Program-made: the position numbers and the translations under genes | Source: Mytilus galloprovincialis | Taxonomy: Eukaryota > Mollusca > Bivalvia > Mytilida > Mytilidae | Assembly (NCBI RefSeq): GCF_965363235.1 | Contig: NC_134847.1 | Coordinates: 47,805,305-47,869,304 of the forward strand | DNA length: 64,000 nt | Direction of reading: 5' to 3' | Shown: positions 1 to 11,000 of the stretch, piece after piece | Layout of the letters: every line of letters starts with the position of its first letter | How positions within the stretch are numbered: the stretch's first letter is position 1 | The notes under the pieces: model-generated | What the model was told of the DNA's origin: nothing | The model's database searches: none | What the model saw: only the letters and a program-made list of their open reading frames with translations

Positions 1-1061
1 TGAGTGTAGGCCGGCAAGTTGGCGATGTACGATAAATGATGGTCGAATTGGTTGACGTGCATGGTATCGTCGTAATGGCAACGGGATTTGTAAACGGTGA
101 GTGCCACGCCGTCGTCACGTAGATGGTACACGTTGACGTTGATGCTAAAACAATGTTCGAAATATGCCATCTGGTGGAGCGGAAGTCCTTGAAAGTTCGT
201 CGAATCGAGTTGCTTGTCGGCTGCAAATTGGATCCATCGATCGAACAACGCTCTAGTGTGGGTTTCCAATCAGTCTGTCCGATGTCCGTGGTGCACGGCC
301 AGGCAACGAAAGGCGCACAGGTGGTCTTTGTATACGTGTTTTCCATTTCGAGTTTTATCTAAAGCCACGATGGATCTAGAATTCAGAATGTAGTCCGGTA
401 GCTTCACGGCGTTGCCCAGGGGATAGTTTAGGTAATAGAAGACGAATCGGACGTTGGTGACTAAATACGGTTTCCATTTCGTGTCGGGTCTCTGACGTAA
501 GATGTAGTCGGTGACGTTAAAACGTTTAAGACGTAATTTCAACCGGTTTAGATCTTGGCGTCTGGAGACGTAAATGGGTCTTTGAAAAAGACTTTCGTTC
601 TGAAATGGCCGGAAGTAACGGTATTCTCCGGTTTCCGTATGTCGTAATATCAAACCGAATTCCAAATTGAGACGAAAGGCGTGACCCTGGCGATCATAGA
701 GACGTTCAGCTTGCTCCATCAATTGGGGGACGGTGAAATCGTTGGTGAGTGGAACGTTATAAGTTGATGTCACGGAACTCTCGCTGTGATTCTCTAAGAT
801 GAGGGGTGCATTGGCCTCGTAAACGGTCTTCAAAGCTCCGTCTTCCTCCACTTCCCAGGGGGCTTCATCGTGGGTCCAAGGTCGAGATTGTAAACCTCCG
901 GCACCTGTCTGATAGTGGTGTTGCATACCGTGTAGGTACAACTGGCGTCGATTGTCAAATCGTGCAGTGCATCTCCGACATCGGAAGGTCCTCTCGTCCA
1001 TATCTGGTCTAGAACTAGGCCCAGGTTGAGGCGATCGAATGACCGAAGAAGTCTGAAACAA
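1..1061 (-). mobile_element. Polinton/Maverick-type DNA polymerase B fossil, N-terminal part
   Basis: A minus-strand coding block runs off the left edge. Its first part (about 970-1010) encodes a single C2H2 finger (FRCRRC, then HGMQHH). Next comes a region typical of the N-terminal half of protein-primed family B polymerases in Polinton/Maverick and adintovirus-like elements: LRHTETGEYRYFRPFQNE near 600-650, and KHVYKDHLCAFRCLAVHHG near 285-340. Below 270 the same homology continues with the HHLSYIANLPAY motif near 10-50, which in this family precedes the exonuclease and polymerase domains. Those domains would lie outside the window. I treat it as an old virus-like copy, partial here, with about one break visible. 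Family assignment is from remembered motifs; an adintovirus-type relative is the main alternative. No capsid, integrase or terminal repeats are visible in the window. Confidence 0.65.
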
Positions 1062-1836
1062 TAAATAAAAACCTAATAAAATGAGTTCACGTGTTGGTTT
1101 TCTTTATTACTCGGGTGACGCGTTGCCTAATCAAATGTGTTAGCTACACTTATTTCTATCAATCTTAACATATAGGAATAAAATATCATAACGAAATAAT
1201 TGATTGTTTATAGAAATAACGAATCTATAGATGTACGATCTTTATCTAATATAAATCGCTGCAGACGGTTTTATATCAACTTTCTTTTTAGAAAAACGTG
1301 AACTAATTATTTTGCCTTGTGAAACACGGTACATATTTTTAGATATTTTATTACAGTTTATTAAGGTGTTAACAGTTCTTTTAATTACAGAAATTAATCA
1401 TCACAAATCCATTAAGATACATTACACTTTATTGTAAAATAATATTGATGATGAAAGTGATTCCTTTGAGGATTTGATATAATTATCTCGCTGTGCACTT
1501 ATGTCCATCTGGTATGAATTTTAAAAGTGTGTGTGTAAGACTAACAATAAATAATTATTATTTACAGGAATATAATAAATGTCATTTATCATAACATTGC
1601 GATTTTAATAAATGAGAAACACACGCATCTCAAATAAAAGTAGGCTTCATTGAACAATAATTGTATTTAGCAGGAAAGTTCTATATATCTAATTAGTTAC
1701 TCGAGTTATCTTTGTTATAAATCAACAAAGATGTGAAATCCATCTCCAGACATATACACACTGATCAATGTATCACAAGATATGACTAATGCGATAAGTA
1801 TCGGTCAGTCTTCTAACATATGTGTGATTTTTCAAT
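1062..1836. other. AT-rich stretch without recognised feature
   Basis: No convincing coding potential, structured repeat or RNA gene was seen on either strand. Confidence 0.5.
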
Positions 1837-1843
1837 TATAAAA
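1837..1843 (+). promoter_or_regulatory. candidate TATA box
   Basis: TATAAAA lies 72 bp upstream of the ATG of the putative three-exon small gene. That would place a transcription start near 1867-1872 and a 5' leader of about 45 nt. The spacing is what one expects, but a TATA-like heptamer is common in DNA this AT-rich. Confidence 0.35.
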
Positions 1844-1914
1844 CATGTAAAAGGAAGCCAGTTTTATGATACAGCAAGACGTACACGCGTGCATTTCTTG
1901 TTGATTGGAATATA

Positions 1915-2449
1915 ATGAATACAAGCGACGTTCGGATAAAGTAAGTAAGTAAGTTTGTTTTCATTTATCATGTTTATGTATAATCTAATAATTTATTTGA
2001 TCATTTGTTTTAATTGCAACGCATATTATTCATATATTTACTTTTGTTATAAAAACTAATATAATGGCATGACGTTCAAATCTTGAGTTTCAAATATATA
2101 TATATAATTCGATTATATAAATCAATAGAATGACAGAACTATTTTTAACCTGATTTTAATATTTATTTCAGCTGTTTCTTATCACTATGTGTGGACGATG
2201 GGAATGTCCATTTACTAAACCCAGACGTTGATTTTCGAGTAAGTAATGTATTAAAATTAAAAAATTATATCGATTTATTAGTCAATACCGGACGGTATAA
2301 ATATTTTTATTATTTAAAGAAAGGGGGAAAGAAATGAAAGATTATATTTTTGGAATCCTTATTCATACGTTTATTTCACTCCCGATTCTTTTTAATAACA
2401 TTGCAATTTATATTTTCAGACAGACGGAGATAGACTGCCATATTTGTGA
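1915..2449 (+). CDS. possible three-exon gene for a 40-residue peptide
   Basis: Unrecognised gene, predicted from signals rather than homology. Coding exon 1 is 1915-1940 (ATG AAT ACA AGC...), followed by GTAAGT repeated three times in register (GTAAGTAAGTAAGT), so the donor could shift by 4 nt. Exon 2 is 2172-2238, preceded by TTTATTTCAG and followed by GTAAGT. Exon 3 is 2420-2449, preceded by TATTTTCAG and ending in TGA. Introns are 231 and 181 nt. The phases agree (2/1, then 0/0) and give 40 residues starting MNTSDVRIN and ending GDRLPYL, acidic in the middle, with two Cys and no signal peptide or membrane segment. A TATA box sits upstream and an AATAAA follows 50 nt after the stop. It could instead be a noncoding spliced RNA or chance. 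It runs opposite to the flanking zinc-finger and polymerase frames. Confidence 0.38.
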
Positions 2450-2499
2450 TGAACATTCAGATATCCTTGGAATATGCTAACCCGGTGTACTTCGGATTC

Positions 2500-2505
2500 A
2501 ATAAA
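2500..2505 (+). other. polyadenylation signal AATAAA
   Basis: AATAAA 51 nt after the stop codon of the putative small gene, followed directly by an A run and a TA run. It fits as the 3' end of that transcript. Confidence 0.35.
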
Positions 2506-2674
2506 AAAAAATATATATATATAATTGAATTATTTATTTGTGTGTTACGTTATGGATCGGACAAAATACTGGAACGTTAGGATACATATTCTCTTCAGTA
2601 AGTTTATTGAAATGGATGGAATCGAGTTTTCATATATATTTTCAGGGAAATTTTTAAATTATGAGGATATGTCG

Positions 2675-3061
2675 TCATTTGAATAATAATGGAAATGAAA
2701 ACAAAATGATTACCGATTGAGTACACTTCTGTTGGTGTTTCTGCATATTCGTTTTAGCCGCAAATTTCTTTTCACATTTGGTACACACGAACTTCTTGTC
2801 CGTGTGGATTAAATTCACATGTTCATTCACGTCTTTCTGGAGTTTAAAATTAGCGTCACAATATTTACACGTTATGACACATTTTCCACAATGTTCTACA
2901 AATTTGTCTTTTCTATTAAATTCCTTATCACATTTATTACATGAAAAGAAACTAGATCCGTGAATGGTGAATTTTTGTCTCTTCAGGTCGGATTGTCTTG
3001 AAAAAGTTTTCGAACATATGTCACACTGAAACTCCATCGTTGAAATGAAGATGTCGATCAT
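2675..3061 (-). CDS. small multi-zinc-finger protein
   Basis: The first ATG in the frame is at 3037 (MEFQCDICSKTF), giving 120 residues; the frame is open 24 nt further up. Four consecutive finger-like units fill it: CDIC..., CNKC...HCGKC, CKYC...H...H and CTKC...HQQKC, a mixture of C2H2 and C2HC spacing. The last 13 residues are hydrophobic and unlike a finger. A TATA box lies at 3145-3154 on the same strand, about 108 bp upstream of the ATG. The polymerase fossil at 1-1061 is on the same strand and also carries a finger, so both may come from one element, but the sequence does not settle this. A host zinc-finger gene fragment is the alternative. Confidence 0.5.
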   Translation of the reverse strand: MIDIFISTMEFQCDICSKTFSRQSDLKRQKFTIHGSSFFSCNKCDKEFNRKDKFVEHCGKCVITCKYCDANFKLQKDVNEHVNLIHTDKKFVCTKCEKKFAAKTNMQKHQQKCTQSVIILFSFPLLFK

Positions 3062-3144
3062 TTACGTCTTACATATACTCTGGTGTAACCGTTAGTTGTA
3101 TTTTCATTGGTTTGTATGAAAATTGTGTTTTGGTTGGCTGTTTA

Positions 3145-3154
3145 CCTTTTATAT
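3145..3154 (-). promoter_or_regulatory. TATA box of the zinc-finger ORF
   Basis: ATATAAAAGG on the minus strand, about 108 bp upstream of the zinc-finger ATG, implying a leader of roughly 80 nt. The surroundings are less AT-rich than the average of the window, which makes this match more credible. Confidence 0.45.
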
Positions 3155-3337
3155 CGGCGGAAAGTATCTCGACATATAAGGTGATCTAAGGAGAGAAATG
3201 AGTCACGCGGTGACCATGTAAATCCGAAGCGATGTGTCACACCTCCCATGTTCTGATCTTGCATCCTGATGATTCATGGTTGCGTCATGACCAAATATGA
3301 CCGGCGTCCTTCCGTCGTGACTCATCTTCCTTACTTC

Positions 3338-3410
3338 CGCTGACGTCATTAGGGCTAGTATATGCCCATATATCATATTGGGGGCGGGGCATGCGCATAT
3401 GACGTCAGCG
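3338..3410. promoter_or_regulatory. inverted CRE pair flanking a GC box
   Basis: CGCTGACGTCAT (3338-3349) and its exact inverse ATGACGTCAGCG (3399-3410) each hold a full consensus CRE, TGACGTCA. Between them lie TATGCCCATATATCATAT and a GC box (GGGGGCGGGGC, 3380-3390). Flanking TAGGGC and GCCCTAG extend the symmetry. The element is GC-rich within AT-rich DNA and lies about 190 bp upstream of the minus-strand TATA box at 3145. An upstream enhancer or bidirectional promoter is inferred; no transcription is shown. Confidence 0.45.
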
Positions 3411-3589
3411 CCCTAGCGCCCTGTGTTTTGAGGGTGCCTCAAACTGATCCGTCTCTACTACTATCCTGCCTTTTTTTTTAACTCAAAACTCCTGTCCTGC
3501 CTATTTTTTTCAAATTTCATCCTAGCCCCCCCCCCCCCATAAAAATCAAATGGTAGCTCCCTTAATAGCTGTACCTGCAACCGTTTATA

Positions 3590-3990
3590 TAGGAATGCAA
3601 GACCTTGTTCCTGAAAATGCTGGAAAATGCTGGTATATACACCACTGGGTCGATGCCACTGCTGGTGGACGTTTTGTCTCCGAGGGTTTCACCAGCCCAG
3701 TAGTCAACACTTCGGTATTGAAATGAATATCAATAATGTGGTCATTTTTATAAATTTCCTGTTTACAAAATTTTGAATTTTTCGAAAAACTAAGGATTTT
3801 CTTATCCCAGGCATAGATTACCTTAGCCGTATTTGGCACAACTTTTTGGAATTTTGGATCCTCAATGCTCTTCAACTTTGTACTTGTTTGGCTTTATAAA
3901 TATTTTGATATGAGCGTCACTGATGAGTCTTATATAGACGAAACGCGCGTCTGACGTACTAAATTATAATCGTGGTACCTTTGATAACTA
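3590..3990 (+). repeat. dispersed mussel repeat, copy 1 (GAGCGTCACTGATGAGTCT family)
   Basis: Contains GCGTCACTGATGAGTCTTAT then AGACGAAACGCGCGTCTG and a GATCCTCAATGCTCTTCAAC block. The same conserved 3' part recurs at 39280-39430 and 42920-43010. I recognise it as a very common mussel repeat of unclear class. The minus-strand 96-codon frame inside it is repeat-derived. Confidence 0.6.
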
Positions 3991-5156
3991 TGTATGAACT
4001 AGGAGAATCAAGATGTTTACTCCATATACAGTGGTTGTTGTTTGTTTACATTTATAACATTTGTTTTTCTTTATCGTCCTGTAGATAAATCAGTCGAAGT
4101 TTTCTTACTTGAACAGTTGTACAATTGTTCGATTCTTTAATAGCTTGCTATGAATTATGGGTTTGCTCGTTTTTGAATGTTGTATGATGACAAATAGTTG
4201 CCAACTTTAATGTCATTGGTTTCCGACTCATGGGCAATCATACTACATCTTTTTAATTTGATACAGTATAAACTTAACAAATTGGTCAAATTTCTTCAAA
4301 CTTTGTATAATAGTACACAACTAATCATTATAAAGCGAGGAAAAACTGCAGATTAGGGAGTAGATAGTTTTCATAATAGCTTGTCAAGATAGTAAACATT
4401 ATACAATTAGTTTCACTTTCAGTAGTCAAGTTTGATACAAACAGAAATGTGGGTGTCAATGAGAAGGAAGCCTTAAAACACAAAACATCTAAACTTTATA
4501 AAAAAAACTCAACCATGGAGGAGGTATCCTGACTCCTGACAGGCACATGTAAATCTAGCAGTGACATAACTTTACAAATATTTAGATATCTGTCAAACAG
4601 TATCACATTTGGTAGATCCAGAACATCTTTTTGTATATGACCAAACTAAGATTGAAGAGTGGTTTTAGGCTGAAGTTATCTTTAACATGTTTAAGGTTGA
4701 TGTTGAACAATTGCCTAAATCACTCAGCCAAACAATGTTTGTTGGCCAACATTCAAATAAAAAAATATCATGAGAAATAATATAGATATTATGGTATATG
4801 TATCTAGGTACTAAAATTTTGACACATTTCACAGACATTAAAAAAAATACATTCAGATGTAATCATTTTATTATAAAAAGAGAGACTTGGCTAACAAGGG
4901 GAAGAGAACACAATGAAAACAAAATTATAATAAAAGCATGTTTCCACAGCAAATTCCTCCACCTTAACATTATAAGTAAATCTAGAATAAAAGTCAAATT
5001 CAGATTTTAACATATATGACTTTTCGTAACTGACCACATAAACATTTAAATACACATAAATTCTTTTGCATATAAACAATATATATTTCATTTTTCATTC
5101 AAATATATCACATTCATCATTCTCCCAGATGCAGATCTAATTACACATATAAATAC
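3991..5156. other. gene-free stretch
   Basis: AT-rich. The segment near 4150-4250 (TGACAAATAGTTGCCAAC, GGGCAATCATACTACATC) resembles the end of a common bivalve short repeat; nothing else was recognised. Confidence 0.4.
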
Positions 5157-6449
5157 TAGAGGCTCTAAAGAGCCTGTGTCGCTCACCTTGGTCTATGTGC
5201 ATATTAAACAAAGGACACAAATGGATTCATGACAAAATTGTATTTTGGTGATGGTGATGTGTTTGAAGTTCTTACTTTACTGAACATTCTTGCTTCTTAC
5301 AATTATATCTATAATGAACTTTGCCCATTAGTAACAGAGAAAAATATTTGGTAAAAATTTACATAAATTTACCAAATTAATGAAAATTGTTAAAAATTGA
5401 CTATAAAGGGCAATAACTCCTTAAGGGGTCAATTGACCATTTAGGTCATGTGGACTTATTTGTAGATCTTACTTTGATGAACATTATCGCTGTTTACAGT
5501 TTATCGCTATCTATAATAGTATTCAAGATAATAACCAAAAACAGCAAAATTTCTTTAAAAATTACCAATTGGAGGGCAGCAACCCAACAACCGGTTGTCC
5601 AATTCATTTGAATATTTAAGGGCAGATATATATTGACTTGATTTACAATTTAACTCCTTGTCAGATTTCCTCTAAATGATTTGGGTTTCAGAGTTATAAG
5701 CAAAAAACTACATGTTACCCCTGTTCTATTTTTAGCCATGGTGGCCATCTTGGTTGGATGGCCAGGTCATCGGACACATTTTTCAAACAAGGTACCTCAA
5801 AGATGATTGTGGCCAAGTTTGAATTAATTTGGCCCAGTAGTTTCAGAGAAGATTTTTGTAAAAGATAACTAAGATTTACGAAAAATGGTTAAAAATTGAC
5901 TATAAAGGGCAATAACTCCTAAAGGGGTCAACTGACCATTTCGGTCATGTTGACTTATTTGTAAATCTTACTTTGATGAACATTATTGCTGTTTACAGTT
6001 TATCTCTATCTATAATAATATCAAGATAATAACCAAAAACAGCAAAATTTCCTCAAAATTACCAATTCAGGGGCAGCAACCAAACAAAGGGTTGACCGAT
6101 TCATCTGGAAATTTCAGGGCAGATAGATCTTGACCTGATAAACATATTTACCCCCTGTCAGATATCCTCTAAATGCTTTGGTTTTTGAGTTATAAGCCAA
6201 AAACTGCATTTTACCCCTATGTTCTATTTTTAGCCGTGGCGGCCATCTTGGTTGGTTGACCGGGTCACGCCACACATTTTTTAAACTATATAGCCCAATG
6301 ATGATTGTGGCCAAGTTTGGTTCAATTTGGCCCAGTAGTTTCAGAGGAGAAGATTTTTGTAAAAGTTAACGACGACGGACGAAAGACGACGACGCCGGAC
6401 GCAAAGTGATGGGAAAAGCTCACTTGGCCCTTCGGGCCAGGTGAGCTAA
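5157..6449 (+). repeat. CTAGAGGCTC...CCAGGTGAGCTAA element, copy 1 (two units)
   Basis: Starts with the hairpin AGGCTCTAAAGAGCCT and then GTCGCTCACCTTGGTC. Ends with the hairpin CTCACTTGGCCCTTCGGGCC followed by AGGTGAGCTAA. GCTCACCTTGG near the start and CCAGGTGAGC at the end are subterminal inverted repeats. Inside are two units of about 500 bp, each starting near AAAATTGACTATAAAGGGCA (about 5393 and 5894). The 3' hairpin plus CTAA recalls a Helitron end, but no rolling-circle replicase is present and the 5' end is not typical. Non-autonomous; class open. Confidence 0.6.
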
Positions 6450-8008
6450 TAAATGCATTAGAATAGAATTCTTTTACAACCTAAATATTGGGGGAACCAT
6501 AACTTAAGTACAAATTTCAGAAAGTTCACATAAAAAACGAACACGAGTCCTTTGTGTTAAGTTAATGTGACAACAACACAACTTTGTATTAAACAACTTC
6601 ATTTTTTTTGGCATGATTGTATGTCTAACTTTGATTTTTGGTATATATTTTCCTCTTGTTATATGCTGGTTAACTAGCCATTAGTCTAGGTAGGAATAAT
6701 TTGAATTAGGATTTAAAAAATTTCAAATTAAGAACCAACATGTTTTAAAAAAAATATCTATTTTTCTTAAAAGGAAAAAGATCAAATTTTTAAGTATTTA
6801 AGAATGTCTCATTGATAATTTTGTTCTTTCCTACCAGAAAGATCTTTTTTAATTAATCAAAGCCATCTTTGGCCCACCATTCCATTGATTTAAAATATGC
6901 ATGATCATTTAAAAATACTTGGATTAATTCTTGTTTTTCTAAAGCTGATAAGTATAAAGGATGAAAACTTCAACAAATCCTGTTTCTCAAACACATATAT
7001 TAAACAAAAAAAAATAATTCTGATGACAGAATAAATAAGAAAGCAAGAACAGTAAATACATAAAAACTGAGAAATGGTTTAAAATAAGAAAATTATCATG
7101 TGCACTTATAATTGAGAGTTAATGACACTCATTTAAAATACAAAATTTATTTTGATCTAAGAGCTAGCTCTATTAGAATACAAACAATAAAAATCAAAAT
7201 GTTGAGTTGATATAAATGAGTTGAACATACTTCTTATATTTATATACTAACCAACTTTTCACAATAATTAAACTTTGTAATAATTTAAATACATAATACA
7301 AAGTGATAATTTCTGAATTCACATATTATACTTTGGCACTATTATCACAACCACAAAATGTTTTATTTATACAATTTTTAACAATTTACAAATATATACA
7401 TTTTACTTTTCATTATCCTATAAAAACAAATGCATTTTGACATATACATATCAATTACATTTCAATGAATAAAACATATGAAATAAATACACCTACCCAT
7501 TAAAATTACATATAAGAAAGAAATCTATTATACCAAGTGAATCAAAGTGTGGGTAGGGAAGTTTATGACATATATTTTGATACTCTTATGTAGATTACTG
7601 TATTTAGATGTTTAAATCACTCAATTTTTAACCTTTAGATTTTCTAGACTTGACCATTTTTTTTACTTCCACAAAGTCAGACAGGGAAAAAAGCTTTTAA
7701 TAATTCTATTCTAAAAAAGAAAACAATTATTTTGATGTGACTATTTTTTTCTACCTTGAGTAGATTTTTTCATCAAAATGGTTGCACGAGAGAAAATTAT
7801 TGTAAATAACAAAAATTGTGATCTGCTTATAGAAAGAATTATTAAAGAAACATAAAAAAACCTTCTTGAAATGTATTTTAAAATATAACAGATAACTGAT
7901 TGTTTAATATAAAATGGATATCAAAAATGAACATAAAATAAAATGAAAGCACATTAACTTTTAAAATCTGATTATAACAAGTATAATTACATTGGTAAAT
8001 AAAAATAT
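6450..8008. other. AT-rich region downstream of ALKBH3, probably including its 3' UTR
   Basis: No coding potential was seen. Minus-strand AATAAA matches occur near 7147 and 7362 and could serve as ALKBH3 polyadenylation signals, but I cannot choose between them. Confidence 0.35.
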
Positions 8009-11000
8009 TCATTCAGGAATTATAACTCTGTATGTCAAATTAATTCTTGGACCTCTGTCATGATATTCTCTAGGAATTCTATGCTATAAAAAGAAAAAAG
8101 AAAACATTCAATAGAATAGCATACATCTGAGTGAGTTTAAAAGCTAACATTGTTTGTAATAATTCATATTTAAACAACAATTCCAGGTCATTTTAAATAA
8201 GAAACAAACAAGTTCCCAGAGACAGCATCTTTTTAATCTCAGGTTATAATTCAATTTTACAGTATATTTCCCCCCCATCTATAATATTTTTATACGACCG
8301 CAAAATTTGAAAAATTTTTCGTCGTATATTGCTATCACGTTGGCGTCGGCGTCGTCGTCGTCGTCGTCGTTGTCGGCGTCGTCGTCGTCGGCGTCGTTGT
8401 CGTCCGGCGTCCGAATACTTTTAGTTTTCGCACTCTAACTTTAGTAAAAGTGAATGGAAATCTATGAAATTTTAACACAAGGTTTATGACCACAAAAGGA
8501 AGGTTGGTATTGATTTTGGGAGTTTTGGTCCCAACATTTTAGGAATTAGGGGCCAAAAAGGGCCCAAATAAGCATTTTCTTGGTTTTCGCACTATAACTT
8601 TAGTTTAAGTGAATAGAAATCTATGAAATTTTGACACAAGGTTTATGACCACAAAAGGAAGGTTGGGATTGATTTTGGGGGTTTTGGTTCCAACAGTTCA
8701 GGAATTAAGGGCCAAAAAAGGGCCCAAATAAGCATTATTCTTGGTTTTCGCACAATAACTTTAGTATAAGTAAATAGAAATCAATGAAATTTTAGCACAA
8801 GGTTTATGACCACAAAAGGAAGGTTGGGATTGATTTTTGGAGTTGAGGTCACAACAGTTTATGAATTAGGGGCCAAAAAGGGGCCCTATTAAGCATTATT
8901 TTTGGTTTTTGCACCATAACTTTAGTATAAGTAAATAGAAATCTATGAAATTTAAACACAAGGTTTATGACCATAAAAGGAAGGTTGGGTTTGATTTTGG
9001 GAGTTTTGGTCCTTACAGTTTAGGAATAAGGGGCCCAAAGGGTCCAAAATTGAACTTTGTGTGATTTCATCAAAAATTGAATAATTGGGGTTCTTTGATA
9101 TGCCGAATCTAACTATGTATGTAGATTCTTAATTTTTGGTCCCGTTTTCAAATTGGTCTACATTAAGGTCCAAAGGGTCCAAAATTAAACTTAGTTTGAT
9201 TTTAACAAAAATTGAATCCTTGGGGTTCTTTGATATGCTGAATTTAAAAATGTACTTAGATTTTTAATTATTGGCCTAGTTTTCAAGTTGGTCCAAATGG
9301 GGGTCCAAAATTAAACTTTGTTTGATTTCTTCAAAAATTGAATAAATGGGTTCTTTGATATGCCAAATCTAACTGTGTATGTAGATTCTTAATTTTTGGT
9401 CCAGTTTTCAAATTGGTCTACATTAAGGTCCAAAGGGTCCAAATTAAACTAAGTTTGATTTTAACAAAAATTAAATTCTTGGGCTTATTTGATATGCTTT
9501 ATCTAAATATGTACTTTGATTTTTGATTATGGGCCCAGTTTTCAAGTTGGTCCAAATCAGGATTCCATATCAAGTATTGTGCAATAGCAAGAAATTTTCA
9601 ATTGCACAGTATTGCACAATAGCAAGAAATATCTAATTGCACAATATTGTGCAATAGCAATTAATTTTCAATTGAAGTTATCTTTCTTTGTATAGAATAG
9701 TAGTTGATAATATATGTTGGAAATTTGCCAGACATGACTATGATGTCATTTTCTATTTTTATTTGCCAATAACTTTATGTAAATAACTTCATTGGAAATT
9801 TGCCAATATAAAATGTTGCTGCTGAAGCTTTTTTTCCTTATCTTATCTAAAATGTTTTAGATAATGTATGTTGGAAATTTGCCAGACACGACTATGATGT
9901 CATTTTCTATTTTTATTTGCCAATAACTTTATGTTAATAACTTCATTGGAAATTTGCCAATATAAAATGTTGCTGATGAAGTTTTTTTTATTGTTTTATA
10001 CAATAAACAATGTATATTCACTTTTACTACCAACCAATCTTTACCATTCAGTGATAACAAGCACTTTATTTTACATTTTAATATTTTATGATGTATTTAA
10101 AAGAGTAGTTATTGTTGCAAACTCCATTAGAAATTTGAATTGATATCAGTTTTGGAAAAAGGGAAACGGGGATGTGAAAAAAGGGGGAGGGGGTTAAATT
10201 TTTCTCATTTCAGATTTCATAAATAAAAAGAAAATTTCTTCAAACATTATTTTGAGAGGATTAATATTCAACAGCATAGTGAATTGCTCAAAGGCAAAAA
10301 AAAACTTTTAAGTTCATTAGACCACATTCATTCTGTGTCAGAAACCTATGCTGTGTCAACTATTTAATTTTAGATTTAAATAAGAAGAAATCTTTAATTG
10401 ATTTGTAAAATCTTGACATTTGTTTTGTGTAAAAAAACCCATGTAATGTCAAAAATTTGATCACAATCCAAATTCAGAGCTGTATCACGCTTGAATGTTT
10501 TGTCCATACTTGCCCCAACTGTTCAGGGTTCGACCTCTGCGGTCGTATAAAGCTGCGCCCTGCGGAGCACCTGGTTTTAACATGATTTTACATGTGTTTG
10601 TATTTACTTTGTGTCTTTTAAATCTCAGGTTGAAATTCAATTTAACAATATAGTTTTTTTCAATCCATAATTAAAAATAAAATAACAGGATTTTACTTGT
10701 GTTTGTATTTACATTTTGGTTTTTCTTTTTAGTGTTTATACCTTTGTCACATTATTTGTAGATGACAAAATTATTAAATTTATTATTTCTTTTAATATGT
10801 ATTTCTGTATTGGCCTTTTTATTGGTAGGCGTTTTTGTTATAATTTTATTTCAGTTTTGCATCTGTAAATTGCATATTTCATATTTTTCTCATTGATTTG
10901 TTTTAAATACTATATAATAACTACCTAGAGTTTTTGCTTTGTTTATATAGGATGCTATATTAATTTTCATCATTATCATACTTATTTTTTGTGCAAACCT

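Noticed and set aside
3585-3875. 96-codon minus-strand frame
   Set aside because: It lies wholly inside a dispersed mussel repeat with no domain and no conserved start.
6114-6314. Minus-strand frames MATIIIG... here and at 28465-28677 and 28923-29153, which look like a conserved small protein family
   Set aside because: They are the same phase of one repeated DNA unit in the CTAGAGGCTC elements. Similarity reflects repeat copies, and the frames vary in their ends.
10520-10560. GGTTCGACCTC looks like a tRNA B box (also near 33045)
   Set aside because: It belongs to the conserved 3' end of the TTTTTATACGAC element. No A box or cloverleaf can be drawn around it.
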